NCBI GenBank assembly: GCA_016709305.1 | Contig: JADJNA010000047.1 | Span: 62,001-126,000, forward strand | DNA length: 64,000 nucleotides | From: Candidatus Villigracilis saccharophilus | GTDB taxonomy: Bacteria > Chloroflexota > Anaerolineae > Anaerolineales > Villigracilaceae | Direction of reading: 5' to 3' | Shown: positions 42,825 through 51,042 of the stretch, piece after piece | Layout of the letters: each line of letters begins with the position of its first letter | Numbering within the stretch: the stretch's first letter is position 1 | Translations under genes and position numbers: made by a program | Notes under the pieces: generated by a model | The model's input: only the letters and a program-made list of their open reading frames with translations | Database searches by the model: none | What the model was told of the DNA's origin: nothing

Positions 42825-42890
42825 AAAGACGGGAACTCCCGCCCTTTGATGGTATACACACAAAAACCCCCGACGGGAAAGCCGAGGGTT
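42825..42890 (-). terminator. Tandem terminators on the minus strand
   Basis: First hairpin: AACCCTCGGC pairs with GTCGGGGGTT (42865-42890), followed by TTTTTG. Second: GGCGGGA/TCCCGTC (42828-42843) followed by six T. Both lie between the glycosyltransferase stop and the typA start, insulating typA from upstream read-through. Confidence 0.75.
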
Positions 42891-42987
42891 TGAAGTACTC
42901 CTAAACGGTGTCGAAGGGTCGGCGTGCGAGTTGTATTCTATCAGATACCTGATAATTTGGGCAGGGATTTACCTGAACAAAAATGAA

Positions 42988-43728
42988 TTACAGTCTGCCA
43001 GCAGTGCCCGCTTTTTTCAGGTCTCGAAAATTCCACAAAACCTGCCAGATTCGCATTGCGGCTTCCATTTGGATCTTGATAGACATTTTCGATTTCCCCC
43101 AGCGGCGATCTGCAAAATAAATGGGAGACTCTCCGATCTTGAACTGCAGACAATGAGCAAGATACATCATCTCGACTAAAAAAACATAGCCGCTGGATTG
43201 TATACGTTCCACCGGCATTTGCTGCAGAGTCTCGCGCCGCCACATGCGATAGCCCGTGGTTACATCATGTAATGGAAGCCCCAGGATGGTGCGCGCATAA
43301 AAATTACCAAATGCCGAGAGATTCTTTCGCCAGAGCGGCCAGTTCTTGTCTACTGAACCGCCCGGCACATATCGTGAACCGAGGACCACATCACAAGACT
43401 CGAGGAGTTTCGACATCTCAACTAGGGCCGCCGGATCGTGGGAAAAATCCGCATCCATCTGGACCAATACCTGCGCATCCCCATTTAATATTTTCTGAAA
43501 CCCATTGAGATAAGCCGACCGCAAGCCCATCTTTCCCGGCCGATGAAGAACCTCCACACGGCCAGGATATTTTTTGGCCAGATCATCCGCCAAATTCCCA
43601 GTCCCATCAGGGCTGTTGTCGTCCACGATCAACAAGCTCAAATCAAGTGGAAGCGAAAATAAAGCGGAGACCAGTTTGGGCAGGTTCTCCGCTTCGTTAT
43701 ATGTAGGTGTGATAACTGTAATGTGCAA
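42988..43728 (-). CDS. Dolichol/polyprenol-phosphate mannosyltransferase-like GT2 glycosyltransferase
   Basis: 246 residues. VITPTYNEAENLPKL opens the GT2 fold; DDNSPDGTG, QMDADFSHDP (DxD) and GYRMWRRE match the DPM1 group, which puts a sugar from NDP-sugar on polyprenol phosphate. No C-terminal membrane helices are present. The start codon is TTG at 43728 with TAGGAG at five bases. It follows the receiver/GGDEF gene after 8 bp, so it is probably the last gene of the signalling operon. Confidence 0.88.
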   Translation of the reverse strand: MHITVITPTYNEAENLPKLVSALFSLPLDLSLLIVDDNSPDGTGNLADDLAKKYPGRVEVLHRPGKMGLRSAYLNGFQKILNGDAQVLVQMDADFSHDPAALVEMSKLLESCDVVLGSRYVPGGSVDKNWPLWRKNLSAFGNFYARTILGLPLHDVTTGYRMWRRETLQQMPVERIQSSGYVFLVEMMYLAHCLQFKIGESPIYFADRRWGKSKMSIKIQMEAAMRIWQVLWNFRDLKKAGTAGRL

Positions 43729-43736
43729 TCAAACTC

Positions 43737-44591
43737 CTATTTCACCAAGCGCATCAGCTCAGCTTTAATTTGATCAATCGTTGTAAATTGATCCTTAAGA
43801 GAAGCGATCTCTGCCAGTTTTGAGACAAGACGTAATTCGTTTTTTGCCATCTGATCCCGGTCTCTGATTGGATAGAAATATTCGACCGATTGTGTAAGAC
43901 GGGCACGTAATTTTTCACTCAGCGAGGCAAGGTTCGATTGCGACAGAACGAGGATGAAATCAGCGGTGTTTAAATGCCCGAGGAAATCTTCCGGACGGCC
44001 GGCTTCCCGCATGGTATTGACGATCATAAAACTAATGGCACGCAGAACATCATCAGATGCGACAAAGCCATATGCCTCACGGAAGGCATCCATATTTTCG
44101 ATCGACACAAAAAGCAGGCTAAGCCCCTCTTTACCGATCACCTCGAAGAGTTTTTCATCCACCACAGCGCCCTCTGGTAAACCCGTAATAGGATTGGTGA
44201 GGGATCCCTGATGCACACGTTTAAGTGCGTTACGCACACGCAAACGTAATTCCTGCACATCAAAAGGCTTGGTGATGTAATCGTCCGCGCCAAGTTCAAG
44301 TCCTTGCATACGGTCTGCGCGATCGCGTTTTTCGGTAAGGAAGATAATGGGAATGTCGGCTGTACGGCGGTCACCCCGTACCCGGCGGGCTACTTCATAA
44401 CCGTCTATATCGGGAAGCCGAATGTCTAGAATAACGATATCAGGATGTACGGTCTGGCAGGAGCGCACCCCGTCTTCGCCCCAATTGACGGTGAATACTT
44501 CATAACCTTGAACGCGAAAATAGGCGTTCAGCATTTCTGCCACGTCCAAGTCGTCTTCAATGATTAATATTTTTGGCTTGATGTCTGTCAC
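43737..44591 (-). CDS. Response regulator with a degenerate GGDEF-like output domain
   Basis: 284 residues. The receiver domain starts KPKILIIEDDLDV, has the phosphoacceptor in IVILDIRLPDIDG, the switch threonine in IIFLTEK and the lysine in DYITKPF. A linker (LTNPITGLPEGAVVDEKL) leads to a GGDEF fold in which the signature region is LNTADFILVL; the GGDEF motif is gone. I start at the GTG at 44591 (AAAGGT upstream); the longer reading would overlap the V4R gene heavily. It is third in the roadblock/V4R operon; no histidine kinase is adjacent. Confidence 0.83.
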   Translation of the reverse strand: MTDIKPKILIIEDDLDVAEMLNAYFRVQGYEVFTVNWGEDGVRSCQTVHPDIVILDIRLPDIDGYEVARRVRGDRRTADIPIIFLTEKRDRADRMQGLELGADDYITKPFDVQELRLRVRNALKRVHQGSLTNPITGLPEGAVVDEKLFEVIGKEGLSLLFVSIENMDAFREAYGFVASDDVLRAISFMIVNTMREAGRPEDFLGHLNTADFILVLSQSNLASLSEKLRARLTQSVEYFYPIRDRDQMAKNELRLVSKLAEIASLKDQFTTIDQIKAELMRLVK

Positions 44592-44608
44592 GCCAGACCT
44601 TTTTATTG

Positions 44609-45256
44609 TTATGAAGTGGGCTCTTTTTGTACAATGAATTCGCAAACAGTATCGCCGGCAGCGATGCATTTGGATTCGTTTACTCGAAATTCGTTCCCGC
44701 CGGAGACCCACTTGAGCGATTCCTGCAGAAGACCTGTGGAAATAAAGCAGACAGGTTTGTCCACACCTGTACGCCCCCAACAACATGGACATTTATGGAT
44801 GGTCCACACCCATTCTGTATCCTTCTCTTCCACGGTAGTCTGCTGGTCACTTAATTGGGTGAATATCTTGGCAAAAGCCGGCAGGCCAATTCTCAGCTTG
44901 GATTGAAGCGGAAGGACAACAAATGCTAGATCCGCTGCGCCAGCCAGGGCGCCAAAATTCTTAAGCGCATCAGAAAAAGTAGCGCGCCCGGCTCTCAGGG
45001 CTAATCCACGCCCGCCGCGCGGACCGTACATTTCTTCCAAGGAAGAACCGATGGCAGAGAGCTCTGCAAAATCGAAGCCTTTGTCTAAATTATCGGGGGG
45101 ATAGTTTTCTATATAATGATTCAAACCAGCCAGGTTTAAAATGGCATTTAATCCATTCTTCCCCATGACCTCTTCCAATGACTTGATCGTGATCAGGCCA
45201 AATTTATTAGGGTAATACATTCCACTTTTTTGAAGGGGGGGCATTGGCAACTCCAC
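44609..45256 (-). CDS. V4R (4-vinyl reductase) domain sensory protein
   Basis: 215 residues. A heme-NO-binding-like fold: N-terminal GMYYPNKFGLITIKSLEEVM, the middle GRGLALRAGRATFSDALKNFG, then the V4R tail with CPCCWGR and the typical EFRVNESKCIAAGDTVCEF ending (E..C...GD..C.F), whose cysteines often bind a ligand or metal. V4R proteins sense small molecules. It starts 3 bp after the roadblock gene and ends 17 bp before the response regulator gene, so these are one operon. Confidence 0.85.
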   Translation of the reverse strand: MELPMPPLQKSGMYYPNKFGLITIKSLEEVMGKNGLNAILNLAGLNHYIENYPPDNLDKGFDFAELSAIGSSLEEMYGPRGGRGLALRAGRATFSDALKNFGALAGAADLAFVVLPLQSKLRIGLPAFAKIFTQLSDQQTTVEEKDTEWVWTIHKCPCCWGRTGVDKPVCFISTGLLQESLKWVSGGNEFRVNESKCIAAGDTVCEFIVQKEPTS

Positions 45257-45259
45257 TAA

Positions 45260-45631
45260 CTAAATCAACTTCGATAGATCTTCGGCGGCACGGCGCATAT
45301 CAAGGAAGATCAAGCCAAGTTTGGCTTGTTCACGCGCCAAAGCGGTAAGAACAGCTTCATCACCGACAGACATCAAAACAACATACCCTTTCAAGCCCTT
45401 AATATAGACCTGTTCCAAAGTACCGCGCCCCAATTCACTTGCAATACGTTCGCCTAATGAGAGCATGGCCGCAGACATGGCTGAAACGCGATCTTCCTCC
45501 ACACCTTGCGGAAGGGCAGACGCAATACTAAGACCGTCAACACTAACCACAGCGGATGCCTCTATGTCTGGCGATGAAGCCTGTAATTCACGCAGGCGAT
45601 CTACCATGAGTTGCGTACGATTTTTAGTCAA
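45260..45631 (-). CDS. Roadblock/LC7 (MglB-like) domain protein
   Basis: 123 residues, a single roadblock domain: ASAVVSVDGLSIASALPQG, AMSAAMLSLGERIASELG, EQVYIKGLKGYVVLM and LIFLDMRRAAEDL. Such proteins act as GTPase-activating or scaffold partners of small GTPases, but no MglA-like GTPase gene is near. The start codon is TTG at 45631 with a full AGGAGG five bases before it. It is first in the operon, behind a strong promoter. Confidence 0.9.
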   Translation of the reverse strand: MTKNRTQLMVDRLRELQASSPDIEASAVVSVDGLSIASALPQGVEEDRVSAMSAAMLSLGERIASELGRGTLEQVYIKGLKGYVVLMSVGDEAVLTALAREQAKLGLIFLDMRRAAEDLSKLI

Positions 45632-45694
45632 CCGGCCCTCCTAATGAAAAATAAACGCCCTTGATCTCTGGACGCTGATTTAAGGCACTTGACT

Positions 45695-45723
45695 ATTTTA
45701 GAACATGGCTATCATTGTGTCAA
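45695..45723 (-). promoter_or_regulatory. Strong sigma-70 promoter of the roadblock operon
   Basis: Consensus TTGACA (45723-45718), 17-bp spacer, TAAAAT (45700-45695) on the minus strand. The start near 45688 gives a leader of about 57 nt with AGGAGG before the TTG codon at 45631. Confidence 0.75.
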
Positions 45724-45879
45724 GTTCGGTATCGTGTCTAAAAATCAAATCCCAACCCCCCCTTTCTCCCCCCCCGGGGTGGCCCCGGATCCGAAGCCGA
45801 ATCCTTTAGAGTGGCAACAACTTCCCCTTGGTGGAAGCACCTTCAGGGGGGCATCAAAAACAAGCGACAATATTACGAG

Positions 45880-45885
45880 TATAAT
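45880..45885 (+). promoter_or_regulatory. Leaderless -10 box of the epimerase gene
   Basis: TATAAT seven bases before the ATG at 45893, without Shine-Dalgarno. No good -35. The upstream 45750-45850 stretch is C-rich (runs of 7 and 8 C) and resembles repeat material. Confidence 0.5.
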
Positions 45886-45892
45886 TTTCTTT

Positions 45893-46816
45893 ATGAACTT
45901 ATTAATTACCGGAGCCGCGGGATTCCTCGGCTCTTCTCTTGCAAATCACCTAGCCCGCGAGGGACACCAGGTCCGTGGATTGGACGATCTCTCTACCGGG
46001 GATCCTCAGGCTCTTGTGCCGGATGTCCACTTTACACGCGGGGATGTGAATGACCGTCCCAAATTATGGACATTGCTTCAGGACGTGGATGTGGTTTACC
46101 ATCTCGCGGCACGTGTTTCAGTTCAGGAATCCGTGCTATATCCGCGCGACTATAATGCTGTCAACGTGGGCGGAACAGTGGCTCTGATGGAAGCGATCCG
46201 TGACGTGGGAGTCAAACGAGTCGTTCTGGCATCGTCCGGAGCTGTATACGGTGATCTGGGAGACTCAACACTAATAGAGTCGGCCACACCCAATCCGCGC
46301 TCACCCTACGCTGTCTCAAAACTTGCCGCAGAGTATTACGTCCGCACAATTGGCGGATTATGGGGGATTGAAACTGTCAGCCTGAGAATATTTAATGCGT
46401 ATGGACCAGGTCAACACCTGCCACCATCACACCCACCGGTTGTACCGCATTACCTTCGCCAGGCTATGCGCGGCGGAACGCTGGTCGCACATGGCAATGG
46501 AAGCCAAACCCGCGATTATATATACGTAGATGATGTTGTCAGTGCAATGGCTGCCGCATCCACCGCGCCGAATATCAATAATCTGGTCATCAACATTGGC
46601 TCTGGAGTCGAAACCTCGATCAAGGAACTGATCCGCACAGTATTAGATGTTTCAAACAGCAAAACCAATGTAGTCTACAACAGCCAAACATCAGGCGGAG
46701 TCTCCCGTATGAGGGCAGACATGAGTCTTGCGAAAGAAAAATTACGCTTCCAGCCTTCGATCAAATTAGAGGATGGGCTGCGGTTAACCCTGCAACGGGA
46801 CGCTCGATTTAAATAA
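45893..46816 (+). CDS. NAD-dependent sugar epimerase/dehydratase (UDP-glucose 4-epimerase-like)
   Basis: 307 residues, extended SDR. TGAAGFLGS binds NAD near residue 6-14, YHLAARVSV supports the fold, SSGAVYGD carries the catalytic serine region and YAVSK the YxxxK pair; RIFNAYGPGQ and RDYIYVDDVV are sugar-nucleotide epimerase blocks. The longer reading from 45689 includes low-complexity C-rich sequence and is unlikely. It could make an activated sugar for surface polysaccharides. Confidence 0.87.
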   Translation: MNLLITGAAGFLGSSLANHLAREGHQVRGLDDLSTGDPQALVPDVHFTRGDVNDRPKLWTLLQDVDVVYHLAARVSVQESVLYPRDYNAVNVGGTVALMEAIRDVGVKRVVLASSGAVYGDLGDSTLIESATPNPRSPYAVSKLAAEYYVRTIGGLWGIETVSLRIFNAYGPGQHLPPSHPPVVPHYLRQAMRGGTLVAHGNGSQTRDYIYVDDVVSAMAAASTAPNINNLVINIGSGVETSIKELIRTVLDVSNSKTNVVYNSQTSGGVSRMRADMSLAKEKLRFQPSIKLEDGLRLTLQRDARFK

Positions 46817-46835
46817 GGTTTACACAAAAAACTTT

Positions 46836-47404
46836 ATGATTCTTCCCAGCAATTTTTATACCCATCCCACGTTGACCGTTGCACGGAGTTTGCTTGGCGC
46901 GCGGCTGGTGCGGATTTTGGATGGGGTGAAATTAGTCGGCTTGATCACTGAGACAGAGGCATACTTTGGCTTTGATGATCTCGCCAGCCATGCAAAGGCG
47001 GGCAGGACAATCCGCACAGCGCCAATGTTCGGTCCGCCGGGACACGCGTATGTTTATTTCACCTATGGAAACCACTGGATGCTGAATGCTGTCACGGAAA
47101 AAGAGGGCTTCCCTGCGGCCGTACTGATTCGCGCAATACACCCAATCGAGGGAATCGAGGAGATGGCGACACGGCGTCAAGGTCGTGATACATTGGGTCC
47201 GGGGAAATTGACCCAGGCCATGGGCATTACCAAAAGCGAGAACAATATCAATTTGACTGAAGCAAATTCCAGTTTATGGATCGAGACTGGACCATCCTTC
47301 CCTGAAAAAAGCGTGACGATTGGCCCTCGGTGGGTTTAAATAAAACACCAGAGCCTTGGTTGTCCAAACCCTGGCGTTTTTTATTAAATTATCGAGGAGA
47401 ATAA
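46836..47404 (+). CDS. Alkyladenine (3-methyladenine) DNA glycosylase, frameshifted near the end
   Basis: The ORF to 47339 (167 aa) contains ARSLLGARLVR, the catalytic-loop segment GLITETEAYFGFDDLASHA (catalytic Glu) and GPPGHAYVYFTYG, the AAG/MPG family signature that excises alkylated purines. It ends IGPRWV, but one base further on the expected family ending is readable: VGLNKTPEPWLSKPWRFLLN, to TAA at 47404. One G missing in CGGTGGG near 47330 explains it. The full protein would be about 189 residues. fabI begins 2 bp after the corrected stop. Confidence 0.85.
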
Positions 47405-47405
47405 C

Positions 47406-48206
47406 ATGGGATTGCTGGATGGAAAAAATGCTTTAATTTTTGGACTCGCAAACGAACGGTCCATTGCCTGGGGCATTACACAGGCTTTCAAACGCGAAGG
47501 TGCGAATATTGGCATCAGCTATGCAGGTGAGATGCTGGAAAAACGAGTAAAACCGCTGGCTGAACAAGTCAGCTGCAAATGGGTTGAAGAGTGCGATGTT
47601 ACCAAGGATGATCAGATCGCGCTGACCGCAGAAAAAGCGGCCAACCATTTTGGAAAGATCGATGTACTGGTTCACTCGATCGCCTTTGCGGGGCGCGAAG
47701 AATTGAGCAAACCATATTACGCAACCAGCCGTGATGGATTTAGAACCGCGATGGACATCAGCGTATTCTCCTTTGTGGCGTTGACCAATGCCTTTTTGCC
47801 AATTCTGAATCCCAACGCCTCAGTCATGTGCCTGACCTACTACGGCTCGGTCAAAGTCGCACCGCATTACAATGTAATGGGCGTAGCCAAGGCCGCGCTG
47901 GAATCATCCACAAGATATCTGGCATATGACCTTGGTCCTCAAAAGATCCGCGTGAATGCGATCTCAGCCGGACCGATCCGTACGTTAGCGGCGGCGGGCG
48001 TGGGCGGCTTCCGCGATATGTATAAGCACTTCGCGGACATGTCCCCCATGCGTGAGAATGTGACAATCGAAGATGTTGGCAACTCGGCTGTTTTCCTTGC
48101 CTCGGACCTCTCCAGACGCATCACTGGCGAAGTATTATATGTGGATTCCGGCTTCAATACGGTCGGTGTGCAGATGAGCGCGAAGGAAGAAGGGAAGAGC
48201 GAGTAA
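47406..48206 (+). CDS. fabI: Enoyl-ACP reductase FabI
   Basis: 266 residues, SDR-like NADH-dependent enoyl reductase for the last step of fatty-acid elongation. GLANERSIAWGI at the N-terminus is the FabI-type cofactor loop; HSIAFA and the catalytic YNVMGVAKAALE (Y-x6-K) are present, and GPIRTLAAAG is the substrate-binding loop. Length and motifs are typical. GAGGAGAA precedes the ATG. It follows the DNA glycosylase gene directly and has its own terminator. Confidence 0.95.
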   Translation: MGLLDGKNALIFGLANERSIAWGITQAFKREGANIGISYAGEMLEKRVKPLAEQVSCKWVEECDVTKDDQIALTAEKAANHFGKIDVLVHSIAFAGREELSKPYYATSRDGFRTAMDISVFSFVALTNAFLPILNPNASVMCLTYYGSVKVAPHYNVMGVAKAALESSTRYLAYDLGPQKIRVNAISAGPIRTLAAAGVGGFRDMYKHFADMSPMRENVTIEDVGNSAVFLASDLSRRITGEVLYVDSGFNTVGVQMSAKEEGKSE

Positions 48207-48234
48207 AAAATCAGGGATTAATGATCGAAGATCT

Positions 48235-48272
48235 GGGCGGGCTCGCGTTTCAACGCAGAGTCCGCCCTTTTT
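48235..48272 (+). terminator. Terminator of fabI
   Basis: GGGCGG(G)CTC(G)CGTT pairs with the complementary 3' arm ending CCGCCC at 48267 (small bulges), followed by TTTTTG. Confidence 0.75.
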
Positions 48273-48296
48273 GTTTTCTACGGTAAAATTACTTAC

Positions 48297-48809
48297 ATGT
48301 TCAAACGCAATACCATCCCCACAGAAACCTCCCAACCCGTCCAGGCTGTTGAGCGCATCACTTCCATCCTAGGATCAGGCGTCGTCTGGCATGGCAGTAT
48401 CAACGGTTCAGGCGGTGTCCGCATCGAAGGCGCGTTTGAAGGAGAAATTGCCTTGCGCGGAATGCTGATCGTCGGCGAGACGGGCCGCGTGACCTGCCAA
48501 AACGTTCGCGCCAACACCGTCATCGTGGCGGGTGCGGTACGCGGCAATATCACCACTCAAAAACTGGAAATCCGCGCTTCTGGACGAGTATGGGGGGATG
48601 TGGTTACAACTGCATTCGTGACAGAAGAAGGGGCTTTTCTGCGTGGACAAATTCGGATGGAAGAAACCGTCGAACTTGACCTTGAACCTGCTCCCGAGTC
48701 CACACCATCAGAGGCAGCCACAGCAGAATCGATCATGCAGGCAGCTAATTCCATCCCTGCTGTTGAATCAACTCAAAAACTAATGCGCAAGAACAAAGAT
48801 GAGAAATAA
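48297..48809 (+). CDS. Bactofilin family protein
   Basis: 170 residues. The central part is the bactofilin (DUF583) beta-helix: SGVVWHGSINGSGGVRIEG, FEGEI, GRVTCQNVRANTVIVAGAV, RGNITTQKLEI, with regular six-residue rungs. N- and C-terminal tails are polar and disordered. Bactofilins form cytoskeletal filaments linked to shape and cell-wall enzymes. TAAAAT lies seven bases before the ATG and no Shine-Dalgarno is present, suggesting a leaderless mRNA. Confidence 0.88.
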   Translation: MFKRNTIPTETSQPVQAVERITSILGSGVVWHGSINGSGGVRIEGAFEGEIALRGMLIVGETGRVTCQNVRANTVIVAGAVRGNITTQKLEIRASGRVWGDVVTTAFVTEEGAFLRGQIRMEETVELDLEPAPESTPSEAATAESIMQAANSIPAVESTQKLMRKNKDEK

Positions 48810-48815
48810 TTTTCC

Positions 48816-48853
48816 AGACCCTAAAGGTCTCAGAGACCTTTAGGGTCTTTTTA
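48816..48853 (+). terminator. Terminator of the bactofilin gene
   Basis: Perfect 15-bp stem (AGACCCTAAAGGTCT at 48816-48830, complement at 48834-48848) with a 3-nt loop and a T-run. Confidence 0.92.
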
Positions 48854-48859
48854 TAATCC

Positions 48860-50057
48860 ATGAAATACCGCGAACTCCAAATCCAAACCCAGCGTGACTT
48901 TCCTAATAATGCGCGCACTCCCGGCTTCGGCTGGCTTGTCCGCGCAGGATATGTGACTCGTGAAAATGGGATACTGCCGCTTGGGGAACAAGCGCTCAGG
49001 AGATTACAAGATCTATCAAAAAATCCTAACTTCATCTCACTTCTCGACCTCTCCATTATTTCAAACGAGATCGAAACATATTTCCCCATTTCAACTGGTC
49101 CCTTCGAGATCATTCATTGTAAATCCTGTAAATATACGGAACGGATTGAACTTGCAAAGTTCAAAAAGTCTCCACCCGTCCAGGAAGGGCAACTACCAAT
49201 TGAAAGAGCAGCCACTCCAGATTGCAGTACGATCGAATCCCTTGCCAATTTTCTAAATCTGCCAAAAGAGAAAACCGCCAAAGCCCTGATGTATACCCGT
49301 ACATCCGATCATCAATTTGTCTTTGTAGTAATCCGTGGGGACATGAACCTGAGTGAAGCAAAACTAAAAAACGTCATCGGCGAATTCAGATTGGCAACAC
49401 CTGAAGAGATAATAAACGCAGGCGCAACGCCTGGATATGCATCTCCGTTGGTTGAACGAAGCGTGGACTGATCGTTGTAGACGATCTCATTAGCAGTCAC
49501 CCAACCTGGCGGCGGGAGCGAACGAGACGGGCTATCATTTACTGAACACAAATTGCGGCAGGGATTATTCTCCTGAGATCGTCGCTGACCTGGTTCAAGT
49601 GAAGCCAGGTGACTTATGCGACCAATGCGACAACACCCTATCAGTAAAATCATCCATCAACTTGGCTACGCGCTCAAATTTCAATATTGAGAATACACTT
49701 TTAGCCCTGGCGGAAACCCATCATGATGGTAAAGGATTAACTTTTCCCAAGTCTGTCGCTCCATTTGATGTGTATCTCATGCACATACCCGGCAAGGAAA
49801 TAGATACGCTCTTGAAGGCTGGTGAAATTTATGGCCAGTTTCAAAGCGCCGGGTTGGCGGTTCTATTTGATGACCGCGATGAACGCGCCGGGGTCAAATT
49901 CAATGATGCAGATCTGATCGGCTGCCCTGTCCGCGTGACCGTGGGCGAGAAAAACCTAAAAAACGGAATGGTAGAATTGAAGTTACGCAAAGACGGCGAG
50001 AATAGGTTGGTCAACTGCCAAGATATCCTCATTGCGCTCCAAACCCAGACATGTTAA
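48860..50057 (+). pseudogene. proS: Prolyl-tRNA synthetase relic lacking the catalytic core
   Basis: The start resembles a ProRS N-terminus (MKYRELQIQTQRDFPNN, LVRAGYVTREN), but about residue 75 it jumps to FPISTGPFEIIHCKSCKYTE and the editing (INS) domain (PDCSTIESLANFLNLPKEKT, FVFVVIRGDMNLSEAKL), so class II motifs 1 and 2 are absent. The frame stops at 49471. Short pieces then follow in other frames (LIVVDDLIS, then SPNLAAGANETGYHLLN), and from about 49520 a continuous frame gives LATRSNFNIE, APFDVYLMHIPG and the anticodon-binding end FNDADLIGCPVRVTVGEKNL to 50057. At least two frameshifts plus an internal deletion. A working proS must exist elsewhere. Confidence 0.75.
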
Positions 50058-50962
50058 ATAGCAATCATTTCCCTCCACCCAAACAACGCGGCATGATTCT
50101 GCATGGGGTATTCATTATTATCCTGACCGCCATCACCATTTCAGCATTCATTAAACTTTCAGGCGCAGAAGTCGGTCCTATATTTCTAATCTCATTACTT
50201 ATTGCGCTCGCATCTTTTGTACCGATCCCATTTTTTCTATATCGTCTATATTCACTCTGGCGCGCGGATTATTATCTCAGCCGCGATAGTTTAAAGATCA
50301 ATTGGGGGTTACGCATCGAAGATATTCCGCTGACAGATATTGAATGGATCCGTTCGGCGGATGATCTCACGAATCCCGTCTCCCTACCATCCTTCCACCT
50401 GCCTGGCGGACTATTGGGAACACGCCGTCACCCTGATCTTGGAATGGTTGAATTTCTCGCATCCGATACAAAAAAACTTCTTCTTGTAGCAACAGCCAAA
50501 CGCGTCTTTGTCATATCACCTGAAGATCCCACAGGGCTTGCGCAATCTTTTGCGCGCACTACCGAACTGGGGAGCACCGCCAACGTCGAATCAAAATCTG
50601 TGTACCCATCCTTTGCTGTGATACAAGCTTGGGAAAGCGGGCTTGCGCGGTACCTATGGCTGAGCGGCTTATTCCTTAATATTGGCTTGTTCATTTGGGC
50701 CAGCTTGATCATTCCATCCACACCGCGCGTGGCGCTCGGACCGCAATTTGCTGGCAGCGCGCTCGAAACGGTCTCATCGTCGCAGTTGATCATCTTCCCA
50801 CTTGCCAGTCTTTTACTCTCAGTCGCTGGCTGGATCGCAGGTTTGTATTTTTATCGCTGGGAAAAAGAGCGTATCTTAGCATTTATTGTTTGGGGCTCAA
50901 GCACATTAACCAGTTTGCTATTCTTGCTGTCAGTACTTTTCATCATTACAACACCCATCTAA
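50051..50962 (+). CDS. Membrane protein with a bacterial PH-like domain
   Basis: 303 residues. Two N-terminal helices (about 18-38, 44-64) are followed by a soluble part that looks like a bacterial pleckstrin-homology domain (YYLSRDSLKINWGLRIEDIPL, DIEWIR, KKLLLVATAKRVFVISPED), then three more helices. Function unknown; it may sense envelope state. Its start overlaps the end of the ProRS relic by 7 bp. Confidence 0.7.
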   Translation: MLNSNHFPPPKQRGMILHGVFIIILTAITISAFIKLSGAEVGPIFLISLLIALASFVPIPFFLYRLYSLWRADYYLSRDSLKINWGLRIEDIPLTDIEWIRSADDLTNPVSLPSFHLPGGLLGTRRHPDLGMVEFLASDTKKLLLVATAKRVFVISPEDPTGLAQSFARTTELGSTANVESKSVYPSFAVIQAWESGLARYLWLSGLFLNIGLFIWASLIIPSTPRVALGPQFAGSALETVSSSQLIIFPLASLLLSVAGWIAGLYFYRWEKERILAFIVWGSSTLTSLLFLLSVLFIITTPI

Positions 50963-51007
50963 TATGTCATTGCAAGAGCGCACCCTGGCCAAAGCAATCT
51001 TATCGCA

Positions 51008-51036
51008 TTAGCAGAGATTGCCCGCAAAGCCATAAT
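51008..51036 (+). promoter_or_regulatory. Leaderless promoter of the DUF92 gene
   Basis: TTAGCA (51008-51013), 17-bp spacer, CATAAT (51031-51036), six bases before the ATG at 51043; no Shine-Dalgarno. Just upstream (50966 on) is a partial GTCATTGCAAGAG repeat. Confidence 0.5.
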
Positions 51037-51042
51037 AAACAT

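Noticed and set aside
45745..45892. Start of the epimerase at 45689
   Set aside because: The added part crosses C-rich repeat-like sequence with no homology; TATAAT lies seven bases before the later ATG.
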